A stretch of 54,450 bases of DNA from Chthonomonas calidirosea (GTDB lineage Bacteria; Armatimonadota; Chthonomonadetes; Chthonomonadales; CAJBBX01): contig DYKI01000015.1 of the NCBI GenBank assembly GCA_020722705.1, forward strand, positions 1 through 54,450, in the 5' to 3' direction. The first letter of the stretch is position 1, and each line of letters begins with the position of its first letter. The position numbers and the translations under genes were made by a program. The notes under the pieces are model-generated. The model was not told the DNA's origin and did no database searches. It saw only the letters and a list, made by a program, of their open reading frames with translations. This document shows, piece after piece, positions 35,204-43,799 of this stretch.

Positions 35204-36279
35204 TGCCAATCATGCCCGGACCGGATCCCGCAGGCCTGCCCGCGCCTTTGTGGATCCTGAAGTTCCTGTCCGTGTTCACGCTTACCCTGCATTTGCTCGC
35301 AATGAGTCTCCTGGTTGGCGGCGTGACGATGATGGCGCTGGCGGGTCGCAGGCGCAGCAGCGATGACGTTGCAGGGCGCATGTTCAGCTATTTAGCCAGA
35401 GCGCTGCCCACCACGATGTCCATGACGATTACGCTTGGAGTGGCCCCGCTCCTGTTCGTTCAGGTCATCTACGGCCAGGCCTTCTATGCGTCGTCGGTCC
35501 TGATGGCATGGCCGTGGTTGGCCATCGTGCCCCTGGTGATGGCGGCGTACTATGGCCTCTACATCTGCCAGTTCAGACCGCAGTGGCTTGGCGGACGCGA
35601 GACAGTTGTGGCCTGGATTTCGGCGATCACCATTTTGATCGTTGGCTTCCTGTTTTCGAACAACTGGAGCCTCATGCTGGCCCCGGGCGTATGGAAGGAG
35701 CTGTACACTCAAGGCATCAGCGGACTGAACATGAATGCGGGTGACCCATCCCTTTGGCCTCGCTACCTTCACGTCATCGTGGGCGCGTTCGGCGTCGGCG
35801 GCCTGGGCGTGATGATGCTTGCCCGCCTGGTTCGCGGCCGCGATGAGGAACTGGCCTCTGCTATGGAGGGTTCCGGACGGCGGTGGTTCCTCATCGCCAC
35901 AGGCCTCCAGTTGGTGATCGGGTTCTGGTTTCTCTTCGCGCTGCCTGAACGCATCCATAAGTCGTTCATCGGCGGCAACATGGTGGACAGCGGCGTGCTC
36001 GCTGCGGGAATCCTGCTGGCATTCGTGGCGATGGCTGTCGTGAGACGCATGCCCATGGCTGCTGCTGCATTGACGGGTGTTGTCGTGTTCCTGATGGTTG
36101 CGGTCCGCCATCGAGTTCGACAGTTGGCGCTGGCTCCGGACCTGCAGGTGAACACGCTCGCCGTGAACCCGCAATGGGCTCTGCTGATGACATTCGTGGT
36201 TGTGCTCCTGGCCGGCCTGATCACGGTGGGCTGGATGGTGCTGGCCTTCGCCCGGCAGCGCGGAGCGAACGCGGCGTGA
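35203..36279 (+). CDS. Polytopic membrane partner of the cytochrome bd-like protein
   Basis: A 358-residue protein with about nine transmembrane helices. LKFLSVFTLTLHLLAMSLLV and RYLHVIVGAFGVGGLGVMML each carry a His in a membrane segment, which could bind heme. ATG 35203 overlaps the upstream stop (GTGATG) and GGAAGGAG precedes it. It is not obviously CydB by motif, but location and topology support a second subunit. If both proteins bind b-type hemes, the pair may be a quinol- or cytochrome-linked oxidase. Alternatives include an NO or other small-molecule reductase-type complex. Confidence 0.6.
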   Translation: MPIMPGPDPAGLPAPLWILKFLSVFTLTLHLLAMSLLVGGVTMMALAGRRRSSDDVAGRMFSYLARALPTTMSMTITLGVAPLLFVQVIYGQAFYASSVLMAWPWLAIVPLVMAAYYGLYICQFRPQWLGGRETVVAWISAITILIVGFLFSNNWSLMLAPGVWKELYTQGISGLNMNAGDPSLWPRYLHVIVGAFGVGGLGVMMLARLVRGRDEELASAMEGSGRRWFLIATGLQLVIGFWFLFALPERIHKSFIGGNMVDSGVLAAGILLAFVAMAVVRRMPMAAAALTGVVVFLMVAVRHRVRQLALAPDLQVNTLAVNPQWALLMTFVVVLLAGLITVGWMVLAFARQRGANAA

Positions 36280-36326
36280 GACGCCTGGAGGTCTGGTATC
36301 CGGCAGCACCGCAGGTGGCTTACTGA

Positions 36327-37235
36327 ATGACGGGTGCGGCTCCAGCTCTGGCAGTCATACCGGCTGCCGGCCTTGGCACGCGGCTGAGGCCACTCAGCGA
36401 AGTAGTTCCCAAGGAGATGCTGACCCTCGGACGCCTGCCTGTACTGGGGCACGTCCTCGCGGAGATCCGCGACGCGGGCATTCGCAACGTGAGCGTGGTC
36501 GTGTCTCCCGCCAAGGAGATGATCCGCAGATATGTAGGTCATGGAGCTGAGTGGGATCTTGACATATCTGTCGCGGTTCAGGAGACCATGCGAGGGGTCG
36601 GCGATGCGGTTCTGACGGGCATACCGCCCGGTGTGAACGGGCCGGTCCTGGCTGCGTTTGGAGACTGCGCGATCATGCGTCCCTCCGGATCGGCCGCACC
36701 GTCGGCGGCGCGGCGGCTCGTGGACGCCTATGTGAATGCCGACGCACAGGCTGCGGTTCTATGTGAGACGGTATCTCTCGATCGCGTGCACCTGTATGGA
36801 GTTCTCGATCCTCTGGCAAACGCTCCCGATCAGCCATCGGGTTCGTTCGAGATACGGGGCATCATCGAGAAGCCAGGTCCCGAGCAAGCCCCCAGTCAAT
36901 GGGTCGTCGCCGGACGATGGGTGCTGGGTCCGGAAGCCATCGCCTTGTTGCGGCAGCAGCCGCCGGGAAGGGGCGGCGAGGTCGGCGTGACGGAGGCAAT
37001 CGCGCATCTGCTTGGGCATGGGGGACGCGTTGTGGCAGTACCGCTCACTCGGTGGGAGCGCCGTTGCGATGTGGGCAACTGGCAATCGCTGCTGATGGCT
37101 CAAGCGCTGGCCGCGGTCTGGGACGAGGAGTTCGGCGCCGAGATCGCCGCGGCAATCCTGAGCGCTTGCGGGACCGACGGCGCCGACGTTGTTCACAAAT
37201 CGAACCGCCCGGGGGAGTGGAAGGCGTGGCACTGA
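36327..37235 (+). CDS. UTP-glucose-1-phosphate uridylyltransferase-like nucleotidyltransferase
   Basis: A 302-residue GalU-type enzyme that would make UDP-glucose. IPAAGLGTRLRPLSEVVPKE (11-30) is the nucleotide-binding signature. Further GalU features are VQETMRGVGDAVL and FEIRGIIEKPGPEQAPS, and a catalytic-site GDCAIM. The usual GDD-type motif has become GDC (AFGDCAIM), so exact activity is uncertain. It begins the plus-strand envelope polysaccharide block; degT follows 25 bases later. Confidence 0.82.
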   Translation: MTGAAPALAVIPAAGLGTRLRPLSEVVPKEMLTLGRLPVLGHVLAEIRDAGIRNVSVVVSPAKEMIRRYVGHGAEWDLDISVAVQETMRGVGDAVLTGIPPGVNGPVLAAFGDCAIMRPSGSAAPSAARRLVDAYVNADAQAAVLCETVSLDRVHLYGVLDPLANAPDQPSGSFEIRGIIEKPGPEQAPSQWVVAGRWVLGPEAIALLRQQPPGRGGEVGVTEAIAHLLGHGGRVVAVPLTRWERRCDVGNWQSLLMAQALAAVWDEEFGAEIAAAILSACGTDGADVVHKSNRPGEWKAWH

Positions 37236-37260
37236 ACCAGCGGGCCAGGGAGGGGAGTCG

Positions 37261-38358
37261 TTGATCGTTCCACTTGCCGATTTGGCCGCACAGGTGGCAT
37301 CCATTCGCGAGGAGATAGATGCCGCCATCCGAAGGGTCCTCGACAGCGGTCGTTTCGTGCTGGGCCCGCCTGTTGCGGAGGTGGAAGAAGCGGTTGCGCG
37401 TTACTGTGGGGCCCGATACGGGGTGGGCGTGAACTCGGGGACGGATGCGTTGCTTCTGGCGCTCGTGGCGGCGGGCATTGGCCCCGGCGACGAGGTGATT
37501 ACGACCCCATTCACGTTTGTGGCTACGGTCGAGGCGATCGTGCATGCGGGAGCGACTCCCCGGTTCGCGGACATTGATCCCTACACTCTCAATCTCTGTC
37601 CCGACAAGGCCGCCGGCGTCGTCGGTCCACAGACGCGGGCGATGATGCCGGTGGATCTGTTCGGCCAGATGGCGGATCGCGACGCGTTCCAGAGGATCGC
37701 CGGCGAGCATGGCCTGAACGTCATCTACGACTCCGCGCAGGCTATCGGCAGTCTCTACGACGGGCGGCCGGTAGGTCAGTTTGGCGACGCCGCGACGCTC
37801 TCGTTTTTCCCAACGAAGAACCTGGGCGCTATCGGCGACGGCGGCATGGTGCTGACCAATGATGAGGGTGTGGCCGAAAAGCTGCGGCGGCTGAGGTTCC
37901 ACGGAAGCGGCGGCGACTACGCGTACGATGCGGTGGGCTACTGCAGTCGGCTCGATGCCTTACAGGCTGCCATCCTGAGCGCCAAACTGCGGCATCTGGA
38001 CGCGTGGACACAGGCCCGAAGAAACCATGCCGAACGCTACTTGGAGTGTCTTGCCGACTGCGGGTGGGTGCTGCCGACGGCGGCGGAGGGTGTGTTTCAC
38101 ACGTATCATCAGTTCACGATCCGTCATCCTGAGCGTGATCGTCTTCGCGAGCACCTGCGTCAGGCCGGCATTCAGTCGGGCATCTACTACCCGTCGCCGC
38201 TGCACACCCAGGCTGCCTATCGTTATCTGGGATACGCTACCGGCGACTTCCCGGAGGCCGAGCGGGCATCCAGTGAGGTGCTGTCGCTGCCGGTGCATCC
38301 GGAACTGACCGACGAACAGGTGACGTACGTCTGCGAAACGCTGCGGGCCTTTGCGTGA
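37261..38358 (+). CDS. DegT/DnrJ/EryC1/StrS family sugar aminotransferase
   Basis: PLP enzymes that aminate nucleotide-linked keto sugars. TTG 37261, after GGGAGGGGAG, gives 365 residues starting MIVPLADLAAQVASIREEID. GVNSGTDALLLAL, VIYDSAQAIGSLYDGRP (PLP-binding Asp and Gln) and SFFPTKNLGAIGDGG with Lys186 as the Schiff-base residue are all present. The C-terminus GIYYPSPLHTQAAYRYLGY is typical. The enzyme supplying its keto sugar may be the CapD/FlaA1-type dehydratase at 46980-48917. Confidence 0.92.
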   Translation: MIVPLADLAAQVASIREEIDAAIRRVLDSGRFVLGPPVAEVEEAVARYCGARYGVGVNSGTDALLLALVAAGIGPGDEVITTPFTFVATVEAIVHAGATPRFADIDPYTLNLCPDKAAGVVGPQTRAMMPVDLFGQMADRDAFQRIAGEHGLNVIYDSAQAIGSLYDGRPVGQFGDAATLSFFPTKNLGAIGDGGMVLTNDEGVAEKLRRLRFHGSGGDYAYDAVGYCSRLDALQAAILSAKLRHLDAWTQARRNHAERYLECLADCGWVLPTAAEGVFHTYHQFTIRHPERDRLREHLRQAGIQSGIYYPSPLHTQAAYRYLGYATGDFPEAERASSEVLSLPVHPELTDEQVTYVCETLRAFA

Positions 38359-38430
38359 GACGAGTGGACGAATCGGCGGCATGGCAATGCCATCCCCAAT
38401 ACCCGGAATGATAAGGAGGATCGAGAGGGC

Positions 38431-39477
38431 ATGAAGGCGATGATACTGGCGGCGGGAGTGGGATCGCGGATGCATCCGCTCACACGCACGCTGCCGAAGC
38501 CGTTGGTGCCGATTGTCAACATGCCCGTGATGGAGCACATCGTCCGGCTGCTCAAGCGCCACGGCTTCACGGACATCATAGTCAACGTTCATTACCTTGG
38601 CGACCAGATCATGGCTTGCTTTGGGGACGGAAGCGCCTATGGCGTCAACATCTCCTACTCGATTGAGGACCGCCTCTGGGGTGACGCGGGAAGCGTCAAG
38701 AGGTGCGAGGAGTTCTTCGGCAACGAGACATTCCTCGTGATCGGGGGTGACGACCTTGCGGACATTGATCTGACGCGCCTGGTGGAGAGCCACAAGCAGA
38801 AGAACGCACTGGCCAGCATTGCGCTCTCGCTGGTTGACGATCCGTCGGAGTACGGCATTGTTCTCATCAACGAGGAAGGGCGCATCACGCGGTTCCTGGA
38901 AAAGCCCAAGGGCGAGGTGATCTTCTCGAACACGGCGAACACCGGCGTATACGTCTTCGCTCCCGAGGCGCTGGAGCTGATCCCAAGGGGAGTGTTCTAC
39001 TTGTTCGGCAAGAACTTCTTCCCTCAGGTGCTTGCCCAGGGGCGACCGATTTACGGCTATCTGACGGCGAGCTACTGGATGGATGTGGGCAATCTCGCCA
39101 TGTATCAGCAGGCGCACATTGATGCGATGGCCGGTCGAGCCAGGATCGATTTTCCGGTGCCGGAGGTGCGCAAATACGTCTGGATCGGTCAGAACGTCGA
39201 GATTGCGCCATCGGCTCGCATCGGCTACCCGGTGGTGATCGGCGACAATGTCAAGATCGAGGACGGCGCGCAGGTCCTTGAGAACACGGTGATCGCGTCC
39301 AACTGCTCCGTTGAAGCCGGAGCGGTGATTCGAGAGTCCATTCTGTGGGAGGGGGCGCATGTAATGGCCGACACGCGCCTTGAGCACTGTGTTGTTGGGA
39401 AGGGCTGCCATGTGAAGTCGAACGCGGCCATCTTCGACGGTGTCATCGTTGATCTGAGCGCCGCCAACGACGTGTAG
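38431..39477 (+). CDS. Sugar-1-phosphate nucleotidyltransferase with left-handed beta-helix domain
   Basis: A 348-residue ManC/GlmU-like protein. N-terminal NTP transferase: MILAAGVGSRMHPLTRTLPK, GDAGSVKRCEEFF, LVIGGDDLADIDL, EKPKGEVIFSNTANTGVYVF. C-terminal hexapeptide repeats from about residue 245 (IAPSARIGYPVVIGDNVKIE, then IRESILWEGAHVMADTRLE) give a beta-helix. Probably GDP-mannose- or glucose-type activation; an exact sugar cannot be set. AAGGAGGATCGAGAG precedes the ATG. Confidence 0.88.
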   Translation: MKAMILAAGVGSRMHPLTRTLPKPLVPIVNMPVMEHIVRLLKRHGFTDIIVNVHYLGDQIMACFGDGSAYGVNISYSIEDRLWGDAGSVKRCEEFFGNETFLVIGGDDLADIDLTRLVESHKQKNALASIALSLVDDPSEYGIVLINEEGRITRFLEKPKGEVIFSNTANTGVYVFAPEALELIPRGVFYLFGKNFFPQVLAQGRPIYGYLTASYWMDVGNLAMYQQAHIDAMAGRARIDFPVPEVRKYVWIGQNVEIAPSARIGYPVVIGDNVKIEDGAQVLENTVIASNCSVEAGAVIRESILWEGAHVMADTRLEHCVVGKGCHVKSNAAIFDGVIVDLSAANDV

Positions 39478-39519
39478 GTCCGCTGTTTGCTGCGGACAAC
39501 TCCATGGAGGTCGGGGGCT

Positions 39520-40578
39520 ATGGCAACGGTATACGGTAAGCGTCTCAGTCGAAGGGAAATCGCGGCACGCGTCGGCGACGTTTCGCAGATAGCGCGCGTC
39601 AAGCTCCATCGTATGTCGGACGGCTTCGAGGACGGGGTGACGGCCGCGGATGTCATCACCGGAAGCGGTTTCCAGTACACGGTAGTGACGGCACGCGGGC
39701 TCGACATCAGTTCGGCGTCCCATTGTGGGCGTTCGCTCTGCTGGCGATCCGCGCAGGGCGATCGCCATCCGGCGTACTACGAGCCCGAGGGGCTCGGCTG
39801 GCTGCGAGGCTTCCCTGGAGGCTTGTTGACGACGTGCGGCCTCGCCTGGATGGGCGCACCTGATTTCGATGCCGGTGTTGATCTTGGCCTGCACGGACGC
39901 TACAGCAACACGCCTGCCACAGAAGTCAGCGCCTGCGGCACCTGGATCGGCGATGAGTATGCACTCATTGTCCGAGGGACAGTCCGCGAATCCGTGGTAT
40001 TCGGGGAGAACATCGTCCTTCGCCGCACGATCACAGCCATGATGGGGGAAAGCCGGTTCACCATCGAAGATGAGGTCACCAACGAGGGCTTTTCGGCCAC
40101 GCCCCATATGATCCTGTATCACGTCAACCTCGGGTTTCCGATCGTGGATGCCGGGTCTCGTGTCGTCGTGCCTGCCTCCATCACGGAGCCTCGTGATGAG
40201 GAGGCCCGACTTGGCGGCGAGGACTGGATGGCCATCGAAGAGCCTGTGCCCGGCTACAAGGAGAAGGTGTACTTCCACACAGTGGATCCCGATCCCCAGG
40301 GCCATGCGCTGGTGGCGGTGGTGAACCCCAAACTCGATGGCGGCCTGGGGGCATATGTCCGGTACAGCCCCGAACAGCTTCCCCATCTGGTCCAATGGAA
40401 GATGATGAGCGCCGGAACATACGTGGTCGGGTTGGAGCCAGCGAACGCGAGGGTCATGGGGCGTTCCAAGGAGCGGGAGGCAGGCAGGCTGCGGCATCTG
40501 GAGGCAGGGGAGACCCGTCACTATCAACTCGAGATCGGTGTGCTTGAGGGGGCAGCCGCCGTTGAGCTGCTGGGGTAG
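39520..40578 (+). CDS. DUF4432 family aldose 1-epimerase-like protein
   Basis: A 352-residue beta-sandwich protein, similar to galactose mutarotase-like DUF4432 proteins. I chose ATG 39520 (MATVYGKRLSRREIAAR), 9 bases after GGAGGTCGGGGG; the longer frame from 39487 is less likely. Conserved features are VTARGLDISSASHCGRSLCW, LLTTCGLAWMGAP, LGLHGRYSNTPA, PHMILYHVNLGFP (His) and a C-terminal LEPANARVMGRSKERE. Substrate unknown. The stop touches the following start (TAGATG). Confidence 0.82.
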   Translation: MATVYGKRLSRREIAARVGDVSQIARVKLHRMSDGFEDGVTAADVITGSGFQYTVVTARGLDISSASHCGRSLCWRSAQGDRHPAYYEPEGLGWLRGFPGGLLTTCGLAWMGAPDFDAGVDLGLHGRYSNTPATEVSACGTWIGDEYALIVRGTVRESVVFGENIVLRRTITAMMGESRFTIEDEVTNEGFSATPHMILYHVNLGFPIVDAGSRVVVPASITEPRDEEARLGGEDWMAIEEPVPGYKEKVYFHTVDPDPQGHALVAVVNPKLDGGLGAYVRYSPEQLPHLVQWKMMSAGTYVVGLEPANARVMGRSKEREAGRLRHLEAGETRHYQLEIGVLEGAAAVELLG

Positions 40579-41694
40579 ATGCCTTTGACAGTGACCGAGG
40601 TGCGAGACGCAGCCGGCCTGGCGTCGCTACGATCCCAATGGGAGGCTCTGACCGAACGCAACCCGGACACGACGCTTTACCAGACGTGGGACTGGAATGA
40701 CGCATGGTGGAAAACGTTTGGGCGACGGAAGCGGCTGCGTGTTGTGGTTGCCACGGAAGGTCAGGATGTGGTTGGCATTGCGCCCCTCTACGTTGGACGT
40801 CACCTGGGTACGCCGCTCAAACGCATGGCGTTCATGGGTACGGGCGTCTCCGATTACCTCGATGTGATCACCGATCCCGGTTGCGCGCCGGACGCTTGCG
40901 GGGCCATGATCGAGCACATAGCCGCAGAGCGGGGGTATGACCTTGCCGATCTCCAACAGGTGCCCCCATGGTCGCCGCTCCACGGTGTATGCGCGTCCGA
41001 CCGCGTCGCCGGACTGCACATGCGCAGCATGGAGGTGTGTCCGCACTTACGCTTGCCGGACTTGTGGGACACCTTTGCCTCCTCCCTCGGCAAGCGGCTG
41101 CGATCCAACGTCTCCTACTACGAGCGCCTGCTGAAACGGACCTTTGCCGATGCGGAGACGTACCTGGCGACGCCAGAGGAGCTGAATGAGGCCATGGATG
41201 CCCTCTTCGACCTCCACGCCAGGCGATGGCGCTCGCGAAAGCTGCCTGGCGTCCTGCGCGGTCAGGCCACCCAGCGCTTTCACAGGGACATATCCGCTCG
41301 GCTCGCAGCGCTCGGGAGGCTCCGGCTGCATGTTACGCGCGTCGGTGGGCGGATCGTCGCCACACTCTATTGCTTCGCATACCGCCTGCGATACTATTAT
41401 TATCTTGGCGGATTCGATCCGGAGTACAGCCGCTTCAGCCTTGGAACAACTCTCACGGCCGCGGCCATTCGGCAGGCAATCACAGAGGGATGCAAGGATT
41501 TTGACTTCCTGCGCGGCCATGAACCGTACAAATACAGATGGTCGCCGCAGGAGCGGCACAACGCTCAATGCCTCCTGCCGCGCAATCGAGGTCTGCGCTC
41601 AACCGCGATGCTGAGACTGAATCGGATAGAGCGCTTCGTAGAGCACCGGGTTAAGGCCTATGTTGAGGGCAGAGGGCGTGCGGCGAAAGGCTGA
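40579..41694 (+). CDS. CelD/BcsL-type GNAT acyltransferase
   Basis: A 371-residue protein of the FemAB/CelD acyltransferase group associated with polysaccharide production. N-terminal QTWDWNDAWWKTFGRRKRLR and VGIAPLYV, central FASSLGKRLRSNVSYYERLL, and C-terminal GRIVATLYCFAYRLRYYYYL and FDFLRGHEPYKYRW fit the double-GNAT fold. Acyl donor and acceptor are unknown. It begins right after the DUF4432 gene, so the two are probably cotranscribed. Confidence 0.8.
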   Translation: MPLTVTEVRDAAGLASLRSQWEALTERNPDTTLYQTWDWNDAWWKTFGRRKRLRVVVATEGQDVVGIAPLYVGRHLGTPLKRMAFMGTGVSDYLDVITDPGCAPDACGAMIEHIAAERGYDLADLQQVPPWSPLHGVCASDRVAGLHMRSMEVCPHLRLPDLWDTFASSLGKRLRSNVSYYERLLKRTFADAETYLATPEELNEAMDALFDLHARRWRSRKLPGVLRGQATQRFHRDISARLAALGRLRLHVTRVGGRIVATLYCFAYRLRYYYYLGGFDPEYSRFSLGTTLTAAAIRQAITEGCKDFDFLRGHEPYKYRWSPQERHNAQCLLPRNRGLRSTAMLRLNRIERFVEHRVKAYVEGRGRAAKG

Positions 41695-41808
41695 CAGGCT
41701 TCGGCCCGTTGACTGTACAAGGGCCCGAGGGGCCGCTTATCGAAGCCCTGGATCGCGCTCCGGGTGCATGGGCCAGGCCATGGTTCCGGCTGGAAGGATG
41801 CGAAGGAA

Positions 41809-42162
41809 ATGAAAGGTCTTGCGGCATTGCTGCTGATACTCGTTATGGCAGCCACAGCATACAACTTTGCGCAGATACAGCAGCTCCGGGCAGAGGTCGT
41901 CCTGCTCAGGAGCCAACTGGCCGAGCAGAAGCGAGCGAACAACCTCCTGGCCGAAGCCGTCGAGTCGGTTCAGCAGGCGAAAGATGCCATTGGCCGCGTG
42001 GACAAGCGCGCGGCCTCGAACGCGCTGGAGCAGGCGGGAGCCAGACTTCGCGATGCGGCCAAGTTCGCAGGCGAGAAGGCAGGGCCGGCCCTCAAGTGGC
42101 TGGAGGATCAGGTCCGCGAAATGAAGGCGCGTTCTTCTGTGCCAAACGGAGGCGCTCAATGA
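41809..42162 (+). CDS. Small membrane-anchored coiled-coil protein
   Basis: A 117-residue protein. It has one N-terminal hydrophobic helix (GLAALLLILVMAATAYNF), then a long coiled coil (residues about 20-75, QIQQLRAEVVLLRSQLAEQK and on), and a basic helical end (KWLEDQVREMKARSS). ATG 41809 has GAAGGA close upstream. It overlaps the start of the M48 protease gene by ATGA, so the two are cotranslated. No family recognised; a scaffold or regulator of the protease is a possibility. Confidence 0.68.
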   Translation: MKGLAALLLILVMAATAYNFAQIQQLRAEVVLLRSQLAEQKRANNLLAEAVESVQQAKDAIGRVDKRAASNALEQAGARLRDAAKFAGEKAGPALKWLEDQVREMKARSSVPNGGAQ

Positions 42163-42896
42163 AACTCAGCACAATCCGCAAGCTGGGCTGTGCCCTTGCT
42201 GCCGTCGGCTTGGTCGGGAGTTCGGGGTGCAAGAACACGAACTTCATTGGTACCAAGGAGGAGGTCCGGCTCGGGCGGGATGCAGCGGAGGAGATAGCCC
42301 GCCGGCACCGCGTCGTGACCGGTACGCCCGAAGCCCGACGGGTCGCTGAGATCGGCGCTCGCATCATCGAGCACAACGACAAGAGGCCGGGCGTGCCATA
42401 CTCGTTCAAGGTGCTGGATCTGAAGGAGATCAACGCAGTATCGCTGCCGGGCGGACCCGTGTTTGTGTACCGCGGCCTGCTTGACCTGCTCGGCCGTGAC
42501 GATGATGCCCTTGCCTGTGTCATCGGACATGAGGTTGGCCACATAGACGCGCGGCACAGCGCCAAGCAGATGAGCCAGCAACTGGCAGCGAATATCGGCA
42601 TCCTGGTGCTGCTGAAGGGTCGGTCCGCACAGGATATCGGTTCGCTGACGACCAGCCTCATCAACCTGAGCTACAGTCGCTCCGATGAGTACGAGGCCGA
42701 TCACCGGGGACTGTCGTACGCGCACAGGGCGGGTTACAAGGCGACCGGTCTCCTCACATTCTTCCAGAAGCTGCGCAAACTTGAGAAAGATAGGGAACAG
42801 GGCGTGGAGATACTCCGAACCCACCCGTTGACGACGGCACGCATGGACCGCGCCCGCAAGATCATCGAGAAGCAGGACTATCGCTTTGGCCGGTGA
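42159..42896 (+). CDS. M48 family metalloprotease, probable lipoprotein
   Basis: A 245-residue secreted zinc protease. Signal sequence residues 1-23 end in GSSGC with Cys24, a weak lipobox. VIGHEVGHIDARHS gives the HExxH at 124-128, and SDEYEADHRG the downstream Glu (177). It resembles BepA/LoiP-type periplasmic proteases that clear or assemble outer-membrane proteins. RTHPLTTARMDRARKI near the end is a conserved M48 C-terminal segment. Confidence 0.9.
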   Translation: MKLSTIRKLGCALAAVGLVGSSGCKNTNFIGTKEEVRLGRDAAEEIARRHRVVTGTPEARRVAEIGARIIEHNDKRPGVPYSFKVLDLKEINAVSLPGGPVFVYRGLLDLLGRDDDALACVIGHEVGHIDARHSAKQMSQQLAANIGILVLLKGRSAQDIGSLTTSLINLSYSRSDEYEADHRGLSYAHRAGYKATGLLTFFQKLRKLEKDREQGVEILRTHPLTTARMDRARKIIEKQDYRFGR

Positions 42897-42947
42897 TAGC
42901 CTTGCGCCTTCCGGAGGTTGGGTGGCGGCGCGTCGGGGACGCCGGCA

Positions 42948-43730
42948 GTGAAAACCGCTGCCATCGTCCCGGCATACAACGAAGAAGCCCGCGTTCAGAG
43001 GGTCCTCGATCCTTTGCGGCAATCGCAGGCCGTTGATGAGATCGTGGTCGTCAACGACGGCTCCACTGACGCCACTGCGGCGCGGGTCCTGGAAATCCCG
43101 GGTGTGTACCTGCTGAGCCTGCCGCGAAACCTTGGGAAGGGCGGCGCCATGGCAGCCGGAGCGAGGTTCACCGACGCGGATATCCTCCTCTTCCTCGACG
43201 CTGACCTGATGGGACTGAAGCCTGAACACGTTGATGCGCTCATCGAGCCGATCAAGTCAGGGCGTGCCCTGATGGCAGTGGGCCGCTTCCAGGGCGGCCG
43301 AAAGATGACCGACCTCTCCCAGCGTATCGCCCCATGCATCAGCGGCCAGCGAGCCATGGCCAGAGAGCTGTTCGAGCAAATCCCGGGTGTGGCTGCGGTA
43401 CGTTACGGGGTCGAGATGCAGATCACGCGCTTCTGTCGGTATTACCGTGTTCCAACCGAGACGGTGACGCTTTCAGGGGTAACCCATCCCATGAAGGAAG
43501 AGAAGCTCGGTATGCTGCGCGGATGGGCATCGAGGGGGCGCATGTACGGCCAGATACTCAGGATCATGCTCGACCCGCGAGCGCCCGAGAGAAGCGTCGA
43601 GCGGACGCTGCGGCTTCTGCGGGGTCGGTCTTCAACGGGCATCGGCCAGCCGCCATTCAGGTTGCCTCAGTGGCTTTCGCGCCTGCAGTCCCAGCGGAAG
43701 TCGGGCCGGAGCCCGCGCGTTCGTCGCTGA
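42948..43730 (+). CDS. Glycosyltransferase family 2
   Basis: A 260-residue GT-A enzyme. TAAIVPAYNEEARVQRVLDP, EIVVVNDGSTDATAARVLEI, NLGKGGAMAAGARF and ILLFLDADLMGL (DxD-like) are the family hallmarks. A C-terminal region (LLRGRSSTGIGQPP and on) is Arg-rich. GTG 42948 is the chosen start; TTG 42918 would add 10 Gly-rich residues. The acceptor is not predictable. A convergent hairpin at 43753-43773 follows. Confidence 0.83.
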   Translation: MKTAAIVPAYNEEARVQRVLDPLRQSQAVDEIVVVNDGSTDATAARVLEIPGVYLLSLPRNLGKGGAMAAGARFTDADILLFLDADLMGLKPEHVDALIEPIKSGRALMAVGRFQGGRKMTDLSQRIAPCISGQRAMARELFEQIPGVAAVRYGVEMQITRFCRYYRVPTETVTLSGVTHPMKEEKLGMLRGWASRGRMYGQILRIMLDPRAPERSVERTLRLLRGRSSTGIGQPPFRLPQWLSRLQSQRKSGRSPRVRR

Positions 43731-43752
43731 CCTGCGGACCTCGCCCCTTGAT

Positions 43753-43773
43753 GCCTGACCTGGCCCGTCAGGC
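43753..43773. terminator. Short hairpin between convergent genes
   Basis: GCCTGAC (43753-43759) and GTCAGGC (43767-43773) form a perfect 7-bp stem with a 7-base loop in the 69-base gap between the plus-strand glycosyltransferase and the minus-strand secreted protein. There is no T-run. Confidence 0.4.
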
Positions 43774-43799
43774 GAACAGAAGACCCGAGTGTCAGCAGG

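Noticed and set aside
37960..40527. Minus-strand open frame of 855 codons
   Set aside because: It lies opposite well-supported degT, nucleotidyltransferase and DUF4432 genes, has no recognisable domains and reflects third-position GC bias.
41697..41747. GGCTTCG...CGAAGCC long-range inverted repeat as a terminator or riboswitch
   Set aside because: The arms are 7 bases with a 37-base loop and no conserved motif; the evidence is too weak.
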